Part shown: positions 7,663 to 17,498 of the stretch, one piece after another
How positions within the stretch are numbered: the stretch's first letter is position 1
How the letters are laid out: each line of letters starts with the position of its first letter
DNA from: an uncultured Collinsella sp.
GTDB lineage: Bacteria > Actinomycetota > Coriobacteriia > Coriobacteriales > Coriobacteriaceae
Direction: 5' to 3'
Length of the DNA stretch: 22,762 nt
Assembly (NCBI GenBank): GCA_900545665.1
Contig: UQZU01000033.1
Coordinates: 1-22,762 of the forward strand
Notes under the pieces: model-generated
Told to the model about the DNA's origin: nothing
The model's input: the letters and a program-made list of their open reading frames with translations, nothing else
Database searches by the model: none
Made by a program: the position numbers and the translations under genes

Positions 7663-9168
7663 ATGGAGCGTGCAAGCGGCGTCCTCATGCCCGTCTCATC
7701 TCTGCCCGGACCATACGGAATCGGCGGCTTTGGCTGGAATGCCTACGACTTCGTCGATTTTCTCGCCTCGTGCAAACAACATTACTGGCAGATTCTGCCC
7801 CTTACGACGACCAGCTATGGCGATTCGCCCTATCAGTCGTTCTCGGCCCGCGCAGGCAACCCCAACTTTATCGACTTTGCCGAGCTTATCGAGGCAGGGT
7901 ATCTGGAGCAGCACGATATCGATGGCGTGTATCTGGGATCCGACCCCAGCAATGTCGACTACGGTGCTATCTTTGGTGGCCGCCGTCAGATTCTCGACCG
8001 CGCCGCTGAGCGCTTTGCTGCCGACAAGCCGGCCGATTTCGATGACTTTATCCAGGCCAACGAGGACTGGCTCATCCCCTACTGTGAGTTCATGACCGTC
8101 AAAGAGGAGTGCGGTCTCAAGGCGTTTTGGGAGTGGCCCGCGGAGCTCCGCACCCGCGGCGAGGCTTCTGCCAAGGTCTGCGCCGACCATCCAGCGCGTA
8201 TGCTCTACCACCAGATGACGCAGTACTTCTTCGATCGCCAGTGGAGCCGCCTCAAGGCCTATGCCAACGAGCGCGACATTCTCATCATCGGCGACCTGCC
8301 CATCTATGTCTCGCGTGACTCCGTCGAGATGTGGGCGACGCCTGAGCTCTTTAAGATCGACGCCGCCGGCAATCCCGTGAGCGTCGCCGGCACGCCGCCC
8401 GACCAGTTCTCGGCCACCGGCCAGTACTGGGGCAACCCCATCTACGACTGGGACGCCATGGAGTCCGACGGCTTCTCCTGGTGGGAGGACCGCATTCGCG
8501 CCGCCCTCGACATGTACGACGTCATCCGCCTGGATCACTTCCGCGGCTTCGAGGCCTATTGGGAGGTGCCGTTCTCCTCGCCCGATTCGTCCTACGGTTC
8601 GTGGACGCAGGGTCCCGGCCTCAAGTTCTTCAAGACGCTCGAGGAAAAGCTCGGCACGCTGCCCATCATCGCCGAGGACCTGGGCTTCCTCACCCCCGGC
8701 GTCATCGACATGCGCGACAACTCGGGCTTCCCCGGCATGAAGATCCTGCAGTTTGCCTTTGAGGGCACCAACTCGTACTACCTGCCGCATAACTACATCG
8801 CCAACACCGTCGCCTATGTGGGCACCCACGACAACGAGACGGCGCGCGGTTGGTTTGAGGGAACGGCCACCCCGCGTCAGCGCGAGCAGGCAGCCCTGTA
8901 CACCCATCAGCAGGCCGGCGAACCCATGGCAGATGCACTCAACCGCACCATCGCCGCCAGCGTGAGCGACACGTGCATCTACACCATGCAGGACCTGCTC
9001 AACTTGGGCAACGAGGCGCGCATCAACACCCCTGCCACGCTGGGCGGCAACTGGACCTGGCGCATGCTCGACGGCGCCATCACCCGCGAGCTCGAGCACA
9101 AACTCACCGACTGGACCGAGACCTACTTCCGCATCCCGTCGGAAGCCGAAATCGAGCTTCCTCAATAG
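7663..9168 (+). CDS. malQ: 4-alpha-glucanotransferase (amylomaltase, GH77)
   Basis: MalQ transfers alpha-1,4-glucan segments between maltodextrins, releasing glucose and lengthening chains for the phosphorylase. The 501-residue product carries all GH77 signatures: the nucleophile Asp291 in RLDHFRGFEAYW, the acid/base Glu338 in IIAEDLG, and the stabilising Asp390 in GTHDNET. Substrate-site segments PYQSFSARAGNPNFID and AGTPPDQFSATGQYWGNP are also present. The ATG at 7663 is preferred because GGTGA lies eight bases upstream; GTG (7651) and TTG (7648) starts are in frame but poorly spaced. glgP follows 127 bp downstream in the same direction, a common pairing for maltodextrin breakdown. The upstream region has an operator-like palindrome shared with the PTS locus. 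Confidence 0.97.
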   Translation: MERASGVLMPVSSLPGPYGIGGFGWNAYDFVDFLASCKQHYWQILPLTTTSYGDSPYQSFSARAGNPNFIDFAELIEAGYLEQHDIDGVYLGSDPSNVDYGAIFGGRRQILDRAAERFAADKPADFDDFIQANEDWLIPYCEFMTVKEECGLKAFWEWPAELRTRGEASAKVCADHPARMLYHQMTQYFFDRQWSRLKAYANERDILIIGDLPIYVSRDSVEMWATPELFKIDAAGNPVSVAGTPPDQFSATGQYWGNPIYDWDAMESDGFSWWEDRIRAALDMYDVIRLDHFRGFEAYWEVPFSSPDSSYGSWTQGPGLKFFKTLEEKLGTLPIIAEDLGFLTPGVIDMRDNSGFPGMKILQFAFEGTNSYYLPHNYIANTVAYVGTHDNETARGWFEGTATPRQREQAALYTHQQAGEPMADALNRTIAASVSDTCIYTMQDLLNLGNEARINTPATLGGNWTWRMLDGAITRELEHKLTDWTETYFRIPSEAEIELPQ

Positions 9169-9216
9169 GAGCTACCGCGCCCGACCCCTCCCCACCGTGC
9201 GGACGCGCTTGCTTTT

Positions 9217-9256
9217 CCCGCGCGAGGCCACCCCAATCCCCTCGCGCGGGCTTCTT
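9217..9256 (+). terminator. Hairpin between malQ and glgP
   Basis: A 12-bp perfect stem (9217-9228 with 9239-9250, arm CCCGCGCGAGGC shortened to CCCGCGCGAGG plus G) is followed by CTTCTTA, a weak U-tract. It may end part of the malQ transcripts or protect the mRNA, letting glgP be expressed at a different level. Confidence 0.55.
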
Positions 9257-9295
9257 ATGAATTGCAGACATGAAACAACCCATCCAGGAGAAAAC

Positions 9296-11563
<2,268 letters not shown>

Positions 11564-11591
11564 TTTCGCTTCCCTTACCCATCCTCTTGAG

Positions 11592-11624
11592 AAACGGAGT
11601 CGTGGCAACACGGCTCCGTTTTTT
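11592..11624 (+). terminator. glgP terminator
   Basis: AAACGGAG pairs with CTCCGTTT, extended by five inner pairs (including TCGTG with CACGG through one T-G pair) around a GCAA loop. A run of Ts follows. It lies 29 bp after the glgP stop. Confidence 0.93.
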
Positions 11625-11664
11625 GTGCCCGCACGTTACCCTGCGACCCAACTCGGCCAAACAA

Positions 11665-11719
11665 TCTCGATCTGTAACAACTACTCGGTAAAAACGGTCC
11701 CAGCTGTTACAGATTGAGA
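11665..11719. repeat. 55-bp palindromic element, copy A
   Basis: The left arm TCTCGATCTGTAACA (11665-11679) and right arm TGTTACAGATTGAGA (11705-11719) are inverted, with one transition. They enclose exactly 25 bp. A second copy starts 81 bp further on with identical arm and spacer lengths. Confidence 0.88.
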
Positions 11720-11745
11720 CATACCGGCCCCTCCCCTTGGGTTTA

Positions 11746-11800
11746 TCTCGATCTGTAACATCTAACGTCCGAAATCGGCCCTATCTGTTACAGATCGAGA
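11746..11800. repeat. 55-bp palindromic element, copy B
   Basis: The perfect 15-bp inverted arms (TCTCGATCTGTAACA / TGTTACAGATCGAGA) enclose 25 bp. The 25-bp spacers of copies A and B agree at about 15 positions, notably in their second half (CGG and CC blocks). The rest of the 377-bp gap between the convergent glgP and ATPase genes holds only the two terminators and no credible gene. Confidence 0.9.
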
Positions 11801-11833
11801 CAAACGACCGGTCAGACAGCCCCAACACAAAGA

Positions 11834-11872
11834 AAGGCTCCCCTCTCGCCCAGTGGACGGGAGGGGAGCCTT
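11834..11872 (-). terminator. ABC operon terminator
   Basis: AAGGCTCCCCTC and GAGGGGAGCCTT form a perfect 12-bp stem with a 15-base loop. On the minus strand it is followed by TCTTTG, and it lies about 70 bp after the ATPase stop codon. It may also catch readthrough from glgP. Confidence 0.75.
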
Positions 11873-11940
11873 ATATGTGACCGCGGCAAAAGGATGGCAA
11901 TACCGCAGCCGCCCAAAGGGAGGGCCTGGATGCACCGGGC

Positions 11941-13140
11941 CTAGATAAGGTTCTTGCCAGAGACCTTATCGAAGAGGTGGGTCGCGTTCTTCTCGAACTT
12001 GAACCAGATGGTGTCGCCAGCCTTGAGCGTACCCTTGGCCTCGAGGTCGACGACGGGGATAATCAGGACAAACTGGCCGTCGGGAGCGGTCACGTGGACA
12101 TGCTCGGTCGAGCCCATGAGCTCGGTCACCTCGACGGTGCCCTGGAGCGCGCCCTCCTCGCCCTTGTCGGCAAGCAGGATCTGCTCGGGACGCACGCCGG
12201 CCGTAATCTCCTTCACGTCGCCGCCGTCCCAGTTGAGGGCAAGCTGAGCGCAAGTCTCGGGGGCGAGCGCCACGTTCATATCCTCGGTCTTGACGGTAAA
12301 GCCGTTGCCCGAGCGCACCAGCTGGGCATCGAAGAAGTTCATCTGCGGCACGCCGATGAAGCCGGCGACGAAGATGTTCGCGGGATGGTTGAAGACCTCC
12401 TGCGGCGTGGCGATCTGCTGGACAACGCCGTCCTTCATGACCACGATACGGTCACCGAGGGTCATAGCCTCGGTCTGGTCGTGAGTAACATAAATGAACG
12501 TGCCCTTGATCTCGTGGCGCAGCTTAATGAGCTCGGCACGCATCTGGTTACGAAGCTTGGCGTCCAGGTTGGACAGCGGCTCGTCCATCAGGAAGACCTT
12601 GGGGTCACGCACGATGGCGCGGCCGATAGCGACACGCTGGCGCTGGCCGCCGGAGAGCGCCTTGGGCTTACGGTCGAGGTACTCGGTAATGCCCAGAATC
12701 TCGGCAGCAGAGCGAACCTTGCGGTCGATCTCGTCCTTGGGAACCTTCTTGAGCTCGAGCGTAAATGCCATGTTCTCGTACACCGTCATATTGGGGTACA
12801 GAGCGTAGCTCTGGAACACCATGGCGATGTCGCGGTCCTTGGGCGCCACATCGTTGACGCGCTTGCCGTCGATGAGCACATCGCCCGAGGTAATGTCCTC
12901 CAGGCCGGCGACCATGCGCATCGTCGTGGACTTACCGCAGCCAGAGGGGCCAACGAGGACGACGAACTCCTGGTCGTGAACGGTGAGGTTGAAGTCCTCT
13001 ACAGCGAGCACACCGTCCTCGGTAACCTTGAGGTTGTGCTTCTTCTCCTCGGTCTTCTTCTTTTTGCCAAAGAAGCCCTTCTTTTTTGACTCGTTGTTGG
13101 GATACACCTTCTGAACATGTTTGAGAACGATCTCGGCCAT
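11941..13140 (-). CDS. Sugar ABC transporter ATPase (MsmK/UgpC/MalK type)
   Basis: This 399-residue ATPase powers a carbohydrate importer from the cytoplasmic side. It shows Walker A GPSGCGKST at residues 64-72, Q-loop FQSYALYPNMTVYENM, signature LSGGQRQRVAIGRAI, Walker B VFLMDEPLSNLDAKLR and the switch histidine in VTHDQTEAMTLGDR. A C-terminal TOBE regulatory region follows, as in MalK and MsmK. Odd feature: a lysine-rich insertion of about 25 residues (about 16-42, containing KKKGFFGKKKKTEEKK) in the first beta sheet, absent from standard MsmK. The start has AAAGGT six bases upstream. It is the last gene of the permease operon, 68 bp after the second permease. MsmK-type ATPases can serve several importers. 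Confidence 0.93.
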   Translation of the reverse strand: MAEIVLKHVQKVYPNNESKKKGFFGKKKKTEEKKHNLKVTEDGVLAVEDFNLTVHDQEFVVLVGPSGCGKSTTMRMVAGLEDITSGDVLIDGKRVNDVAPKDRDIAMVFQSYALYPNMTVYENMAFTLELKKVPKDEIDRKVRSAAEILGITEYLDRKPKALSGGQRQRVAIGRAIVRDPKVFLMDEPLSNLDAKLRNQMRAELIKLRHEIKGTFIYVTHDQTEAMTLGDRIVVMKDGVVQQIATPQEVFNHPANIFVAGFIGVPQMNFFDAQLVRSGNGFTVKTEDMNVALAPETCAQLALNWDGGDVKEITAGVRPEQILLADKGEEGALQGTVEVTELMGSTEHVHVTAPDGQFVLIIPVVDLEAKGTLKAGDTIWFKFEKNATHLFDKVSGKNLI

Positions 13141-13208
13141 GTCTCTACCTTTCGATATGCGGCGCCGCGCTGAGGGGCGCCGCAGAAACTTGCAAAACAG
13201 TTACGGCA

Positions 13209-14048
13209 TCAGCCCTTGACGGCACCTGCCACCACGCCGTCGATGATGTACTTCTGACAGAGGATGTACATGATAACGATGGGGATAACGACCATCATGA
13301 TGCAGGCCATCATGGGGCCGAGCTCGACGTGGCCGTAGCCGCCGCGGAAGTACTGGATCAAGATAGGAATGGTCTTGTACTTGGTGGAGTCGAGCGTAAG
13401 GTAGGGCAGCAGATAGTCGTTCCAGACCCACATGGTCTCGAGGATGCCGACCGAAAGATAGGTGGGCTTCATGATGGGAAGGACGATCTTAAAGAACACC
13501 TGGACCGGGTTGCAGCCATCAATCATGGCCGCCTCCTCGATCTCGAGCGGGATGTTCTTTACAAAACCGGCGAACATAAAGACCGCCAGGCCCGCGCCAA
13601 AGCCGAGGTAGATAAAGCAGATGTTGAACGGCGTGTTGAAGCCGATGCGGTCCGCCAAATTGGACAGCGTGAACATGAGCATCTGGAAGGGCACGACCAT
13701 CGAGAACACGAACAGGTAATAGAAGAAGTTCGAGATCTTGTTGTTGACACGAACCACGTACCAAGCGCACATGGAGCAGCACACCAAGATCAGCACGACC
13801 GACGTGACCGTGATGATGAGCGAGTACATAAATGCCGAGGCAAAGCCCTGCTCGTTAAGGGCGTGCATGTAGTTTGCGAGGCCGTTGAACGTCTCGGGCG
13901 TGAGCAGATCGAATGCCGTGGTGGTGCTGATTGCGGTCGCTTTCTTAAAGGAATTGAGCGCGATCATAAACACAGGGTAGATCCACGCGAGCGACAGGAT
14001 CGTAAAGAAAATCGAGAGCGCGCGGTTGATAACCTTATCGCGTTTCAT
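13209..14048 (-). CDS. Sugar ABC transporter permease (MalG type)
   Basis: This 279-residue integral membrane protein has six predicted helices and the EAA coupling loop (EIEEAAMIDGCNPVQVFFKI) that contacts the ATPase. It begins with a cytoplasmic KRDKVINRA and ends with the typical VAGAVKG tail of CUT1 permeases. Its ATG overlaps the stop of the upstream permease by one base (TAATG), and a full AAGGAGGTG lies within that gene's 3' end. Translational coupling with 1:1 output of the two permeases is therefore likely. The substrate is inferred for the whole transporter, not visible in this protein. Confidence 0.93.
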   Translation of the reverse strand: MKRDKVINRALSIFFTILSLAWIYPVFMIALNSFKKATAISTTTAFDLLTPETFNGLANYMHALNEQGFASAFMYSLIITVTSVVLILVCCSMCAWYVVRVNNKISNFFYYLFVFSMVVPFQMLMFTLSNLADRIGFNTPFNICFIYLGFGAGLAVFMFAGFVKNIPLEIEEAAMIDGCNPVQVFFKIVLPIMKPTYLSVGILETMWVWNDYLLPYLTLDSTKYKTIPILIQYFRGGYGHVELGPMMACIMMVVIPIVIMYILCQKYIIDGVVAGAVKG

Positions 14049-14902
14049 TACTGCTGCACCTCCTTGGACCTCGTGGCCTTAAGCTGGATCATGGAGATGG
14101 CCACGACCAGGATGCAGAAGATAACCGCCTTGGCCTGACCAATGCCCTGCCATGCGATACCGGCACGCGAATAGAACGTGTTGTAGATGTTCAGGGCGAG
14201 CATCTCGGTGGAGTGCGCGGGGGCGCCGCCGGTAAGGGCGAGGTTCTGGTCGAACAGCTTAAAGCCGTTGGTGATGGACAGGAACAGGCAGATGGTGATG
14301 GTCGGCATCAGGTTAGGGATCTTAACCTTCCAAAACGTCTGCCATGCCGTAGCGCCGTCGACCTTGGCGGCCTCGATGTAGTCGGACGGAATGGACTGCA
14401 GACCAGCGATGTAGATGATCATCATGTAGCCGACCTGCTGCCACAGGGTCAGGATGATAAGGCCCCAGAAGCCAGCAGCAGAGTTAAGAGCGATGAGCTG
14501 GGCGCCCACGTTGGAGAGCAGGCAGTTGATCAGAATCTGCCAAATGTAGCCCAGCACGATGCCGCCGATCAGGTTAGGCATAAAGAAGATCGTACGGAAG
14601 ATGTTGGTGCCTTTGAGCGCCTTGCGGGTGAGCGCCTGCGCAATGGCCAGGGCGATCACGTTGATGAGCACCGTCGACAGGAAGGCAAACGCCACGGTAA
14701 AGAAGAACGACGTGGAGAACTGCGGATCGGACAGCGCGCGCACGTAGTTCTCGATACCGACAAAGTGCGCGTTACTAATGATAATAAACTGGCAGAACGA
14801 GAGATAGAAGCCCTGGATAAAAGGGATCACGAACCCGATCATAAACGCCAGGCACGTGGGCAGCATAAAGAGCGGCCACCAGCGCTTGAGTGCTTTGCCC
14901 AT
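14048..14902 (-). CDS. Sugar ABC transporter permease (MalF type)
   Basis: This 284-residue CUT1 permease has six predicted transmembrane helices. The EAA motif is around residue 180-200 (YIEAAKVDGATAWQTFWKVK), followed by IPNLMPTITICLFLS. It lacks the large periplasmic P2 loop and extra N-terminal helices of enterobacterial MalF, so it is of the shorter LacF/MsmF form. The start has AAAGGA eight bases upstream. A strong hairpin separates it from the binding-protein gene, which would allow excess binding protein over membrane components. Confidence 0.93.
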   Translation of the reverse strand: MGKALKRWWPLFMLPTCLAFMIGFVIPFIQGFYLSFCQFIIISNAHFVGIENYVRALSDPQFSTSFFFTVAFAFLSTVLINVIALAIAQALTRKALKGTNIFRTIFFMPNLIGGIVLGYIWQILINCLLSNVGAQLIALNSAAGFWGLIILTLWQQVGYMMIIYIAGLQSIPSDYIEAAKVDGATAWQTFWKVKIPNLMPTITICLFLSITNGFKLFDQNLALTGGAPAHSTEMLALNIYNTFYSRAGIAWQGIGQAKAVIFCILVVAISMIQLKATRSKEVQQ

Positions 14903-14923
14903 AAAAGGGTCCTTTCAATATGT

Positions 14924-14960
14924 AGGGGGGCGGGCAAACCTACGTCTGCCCGCCCCCCCT
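14924..14960 (-). other. Intercistronic hairpin between binding protein and permease genes
   Basis: A GC-rich stem of about 13 bp (AGGGGGGCGGGCA at 14924-14936 against 14947-14960) encloses a 10-base loop. No U-run follows on the minus strand. This fits a partial terminator or 3' stability element that raises binding-protein mRNA relative to the permeases. Confidence 0.7.
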
Positions 14961-14992
14961 GTCGCTAATCAGATAGCTCGGGCAGCAACTGC

Positions 14993-16309
14993 TTACTCGG
15001 AAGCAGCCTTCTCGGTCTTCCAGCCATCGACGAAGGCGTTCTTGACGCCGTCCCACTTGCTGTTATCGGCAGCGTAGGCAATCAGAGCCTGCTTGAGGTT
15101 CTTCTTCCACTCCTCGGAGGGAATGTAGACGAAGTCCCAAGCGACGGTCTTCTTGCCGTCCTTGGCCATGGCAACGGCCTGCTGCGAGAAGACGTTGGTG
15201 GTCTCCTTGGCGCTCTTGAACGGAGCGGTCAGGCCCATCTTGTCGGCGATGATGCTGGTCGGGGTGTCAGCGGTGACGCACCAATACATGAAGTCCTCGG
15301 TGGCCTTCTGGGCATCCTCGGAAGCCTGGGAACTGACGCACCAGTAGTTCTCGCCGCCGGAGCACAGGCCCTGGTTCTCCTCGCCGTCAACACCGATGTA
15401 GATCGGCATCATGCCAATCTGATCGTCGGTCATGCCGGCCTTGACGAGGTCAGAGTAGGCCCAAGAGCCGTTCTGGTAGAAGACGGCCTTGCCGGTTGCG
15501 AACTCGTTGGTGGCGTCGTCGCCGGTCTTGGAAGCAAGCTGCGAAGGATCGCAGGTGGAGTCGGTGATGTACAGGTCGAAGATCTGCTTGTAGTTGTCGA
15601 GGAACTCACCCTTGATCTCGTCGTCCTCCTGGTTGTGCTCCTTCTCAAACTCGTAGTAGAGCGGCATGTTGGCAAGGTGGGTGGTGTAGCGCCAGCTGGA
15701 GGAGTCGTCCATGCCGGCGGAAGTGAAGGCACCCTCGACACCAAGCTCGTCCTTGCGGGCCTGGATGTCATCGGCACAAGCCTTCAGCTTGTCGAAGGAG
15801 TTGATGTCCTCGGCCTTGTAGCCAGCCTTCTCGAGCAGCTGCTTGTTGTAGATGATGCCGAAGCTCTCCTGAACCCAGTCGATGCACACATCCTTGCCGT
15901 CGGACTGCAGAGCCAGGGAGTCATCAATGAGCTCACCGCGGAGCTTGGTATCGGACAGGTCGGCGCAGTAATCCTTCCAGTTCTTAAGACCGGTGGGGCC
16001 GTTGACCTGGAACAGGGTCGGAGCGGAGCTCTTGGACATCTCGGACTTAAGCTTCTCCTCGTAGGTGTTGGAAGCGGCGGTCACGATCTTGACCTCGACG
16101 CCCTTCTCCTTCTTATAGGCCTTGGCGATCTCCTTCCACTCCTTGTCGACCTCGGGCTTGAATTGGAGGAAGTAGACCTCGGCAGCGTCACCAGAAGCAG
16201 AGGAGCCGGAGCCGGCAGAACCACCGCAACCCACGAGGCCCAGACCAAGAACCGCAGCCGCGGAACCAGCAAAGCCCAGGAACTGCCTTCTGCTCATTTC
16301 GTTCTTCAT
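14993..16309 (-). CDS. Sugar ABC transporter substrate-binding lipoprotein
   Basis: This 438-residue extracytoplasmic binding protein belongs to the family-1 (MalE-like) solute-binding group. It starts at the ATG at 16309, with AAAGGGTGG upstream; a GTG six codons earlier overlaps that site and is rejected. The N-terminus combines a twin-arginine motif (SRRQFLGFAG) with a lipobox (LVGC, lipidated Cys28), pointing to a Tat-exported lipoprotein. The linker after the cysteine is Gly/Ser rich. The mature part has the family pattern (SNTYEEKLKSEMSKSSAPTL, GKAVFYQNGSWAYSDLV). The gene heads the transporter operon and has an unusually operator-rich upstream region. Proximity to malQ, glgP and a TreR-like regulator suggests an alpha-glucoside or maltodextrin substrate, but this is inference. 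Confidence 0.92.
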   Translation of the reverse strand: MKNEMSRRQFLGFAGSAAAVLGLGLVGCGGSAGSGSSASGDAAEVYFLQFKPEVDKEWKEIAKAYKKEKGVEVKIVTAASNTYEEKLKSEMSKSSAPTLFQVNGPTGLKNWKDYCADLSDTKLRGELIDDSLALQSDGKDVCIDWVQESFGIIYNKQLLEKAGYKAEDINSFDKLKACADDIQARKDELGVEGAFTSAGMDDSSSWRYTTHLANMPLYYEFEKEHNQEDDEIKGEFLDNYKQIFDLYITDSTCDPSQLASKTGDDATNEFATGKAVFYQNGSWAYSDLVKAGMTDDQIGMMPIYIGVDGEENQGLCSGGENYWCVSSQASEDAQKATEDFMYWCVTADTPTSIIADKMGLTAPFKSAKETTNVFSQQAVAMAKDGKKTVAWDFVYIPSEEWKKNLKQALIAYAADNSKWDGVKNAFVDGWKTEKAASE

Positions 16310-16397
16310 TACAATCCACCCTTTCACACCGTGGCGGCACCCTTTGCCGCCGCCTTCGGAGATTGGCTCGGGGACTTTGCCCCTTTTGCTGATTTGT

Positions 16398-16432
16398 ACG
16401 ATACGCTATTTGACTACTTGTTTGAACAAGTA
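16398..16432 (-). promoter_or_regulatory. Proposed promoter and operator of the ABC operon
   Basis: The 18-bp palindrome TACTTGTTTGAACAAGTA (16415-16432) has perfect 8-bp arms. On the minus strand TTCAAA within it lies 17 bp from TATCGT (16403-16398), giving plausible -35 and -10 elements. The regulator gene upstream has the same TATCGT at a similar distance from its GTTTAAAC site. A bound repressor would block polymerase. Confidence 0.55.
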
Positions 16433-16480
16433 TTACTAGAGCGGTAGAAAAACTTCGGTGAACGGTAATTTCAACTTGAT

Positions 16481-16513
16481 ACTTGACAAGTTTTGTATAA
16501 ACAATTAATTGTT
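16481..16513. promoter_or_regulatory. Upstream palindrome cluster before the ABC operon
   Basis: Three symmetric motifs are packed here: ACTTGACAAGT (16481-16491), TTGTATAAACAA (16493-16504, containing GTATAAAC, a match to GTnTAnAC) and the perfect 14-mer AACAATTAATTGTT (16500-16513). With the site at 16415 this makes an array of possible regulator sites spread over about 100 bp. The remaining bases of the 306-bp gap show no gene. Confidence 0.5.
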
Positions 16514-16526
16514 ATCAAATGCAGAG

Positions 16527-16573
16527 AAAACGCCCGGTCAAGCCGATGCATCGTCGGTTTGACCGGGCGTTTT
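16527..16573 (-). terminator. Terminator of the TreR-like regulator gene
   Basis: A perfect 15-bp stem (AAAACGCCCGGTCAA with its complement at 16559-16573) has an inner CCGA/TCGG pairing. On the minus strand it ends GCGTTTTCTC. It lies 43 bp after the stop codon and separates the regulator from the ABC operon. Confidence 0.88.
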
Positions 16574-16615
16574 CGCTTTGATGGCATGAGTCTCGTCAGG
16601 CTGCGAGCTAGCCGG

Positions 16616-17335
16616 CTATCGCTTGGAATTGACGCGGTAATGGAAGATCTCGGGGTGTGTGCGAGTGTGCGTCACCTCAAACAAGATGCCATCCGAGGTG
16701 TACGACTGACTCTCCATGACGGCAACGCAGTTGTATTTGCCGAGGTCAAGATAGCTGCAGTCCTCATCGTTGGCGAGCTCGACACTCACCGTACGACGGC
16801 TCGCCATCACTTTGACACCGCGCTTGTGCTCCAGATAGCCGTAAATAGAATCTGCCGCGATCTCGGGAGTCAGGCCCTTGGCGATCGACGCCAAAAAATA
16901 GCCATGGTCCACTTGGCGCGCGTTGCCGTTGAGGCTTCGGACACGCACTACGCGAATCAACTCCTCGCCCACCTTAAAGCCCAGGTGACGAGAGAGTTGC
17001 TCGGTGCAAACCAGATGTTCGAAAGACTTAACGTCCGTCGATGCAACGGCATTGTTGCGCTTTGCAAACTCGCCAAACGACTCAACCTCTTCGAGTGCGC
17101 CCAACATGTCGGTTTCGCCCTTAAGCCAAATAACGCGCACGCCCTTGCCGTGTATGGGCTGCACAAACATCCCGTCGGCCAGCATACCCAAGGCGCGACG
17201 GACGGTATTGCGAGTGCATCCGAACTCCGCGGTCAGCTCGGCTTCGGTTGGCAGCATCTCCTGAAACGCATAGGTCCCATTAATGATGCGCGAGCGTATT
17301 TCTCGGTAGATTCCTTCGTATATCGCTTTTGGCAT
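16616..17335 (-). CDS. TreR-like GntR/HutC-family regulator
   Basis: This 239-residue protein has an N-terminal winged helix (IYREIRSRIINGTYAF, LPTEAELTAEFGCTRNTVRR, wing HGKGVRVI) and a UTRA domain. The overall pattern follows Bacillus TreR closely from memory: the GALEEVESFGEFAK segment, VDHGYFLASIAKGLTPEIAA, DSIYGYLEHKRGV and the terminal THTRTHPEIFHYRV. TreR represses trehalose PTS genes and is released by trehalose-6-phosphate. Here it is divergent from an alpha-glucoside PTS gene, so a phosphorylated disaccharide is the likely inducer. GTTTAAAC at 17392-17399 sits at the -35 position of its own promoter, suggesting autorepression. The same operator type at malQ and the ABC operon suggests wider control. 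Confidence 0.88.
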   Translation of the reverse strand: MPKAIYEGIYREIRSRIINGTYAFQEMLPTEAELTAEFGCTRNTVRRALGMLADGMFVQPIHGKGVRVIWLKGETDMLGALEEVESFGEFAKRNNAVASTDVKSFEHLVCTEQLSRHLGFKVGEELIRVVRVRSLNGNARQVDHGYFLASIAKGLTPEIAADSIYGYLEHKRGVKVMASRRTVSVELANDEDCSYLDLGKYNCVAVMESQSYTSDGILFEVTHTRTHPEIFHYRVNSKR

Positions 17336-17370
17336 TGTTTCACCTCTACATTATTCATTTCCGGCTAGGC

Positions 17371-17410
17371 ACGATAGCATTTCTTAAAGTTGTTTAAACC
17401 GAATATCGGT
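17371..17410 (-). promoter_or_regulatory. Proposed promoter and operators of the TreR-like regulator gene
   Basis: On the minus strand TTTAAA lies 16 bp from TATCGT (17376-17371). GTTTAAAC (17392-17399) overlaps the -35. It abuts a 13-bp palindrome, ACCGAATATCGGT (17398-17410), which could serve a second protein. Confidence 0.5.
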
Positions 17411-17425
17411 AAAGCGACAGGATTT

Positions 17426-17439
17426 AACCGTTGACGGTT
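17426..17439. promoter_or_regulatory. 14-bp palindrome in the regulator-PTS intergenic region
   Basis: AACCGT-TG-ACGGTT has perfect 6-bp arms and lies midway between the divergent genes. It is a different motif from GTTTAAAC, so it may serve another regulator. Confidence 0.4.
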
Positions 17440-17498
17440 TCTGTCATGCCCAAATCGGTTTCGCTCAAAACTGCCGGTACGACAATCGTCTGGTCCTC

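Noticed and set aside
7696..9165. 489-codon minus-strand frame
   Set aside because: Antisense to malQ, whose product has complete GH77 catalytic motifs; no start signal on the minus strand.
9197..9295. N-terminal extension of glgP by 33 codons
   Set aside because: It would be translated through the malQ-glgP hairpin and lacks a ribosome binding site, while ATG 9296 has AGGAG at ideal distance.
11665..11800. Possible CRISPR array
   Set aside because: There are only two units, each internally palindromic with similar spacers, and no cas genes nearby.
11977..13089. 370-codon plus-strand frame
   Set aside because: Antisense to the ABC ATPase; a mirror of codon bias, not a gene.
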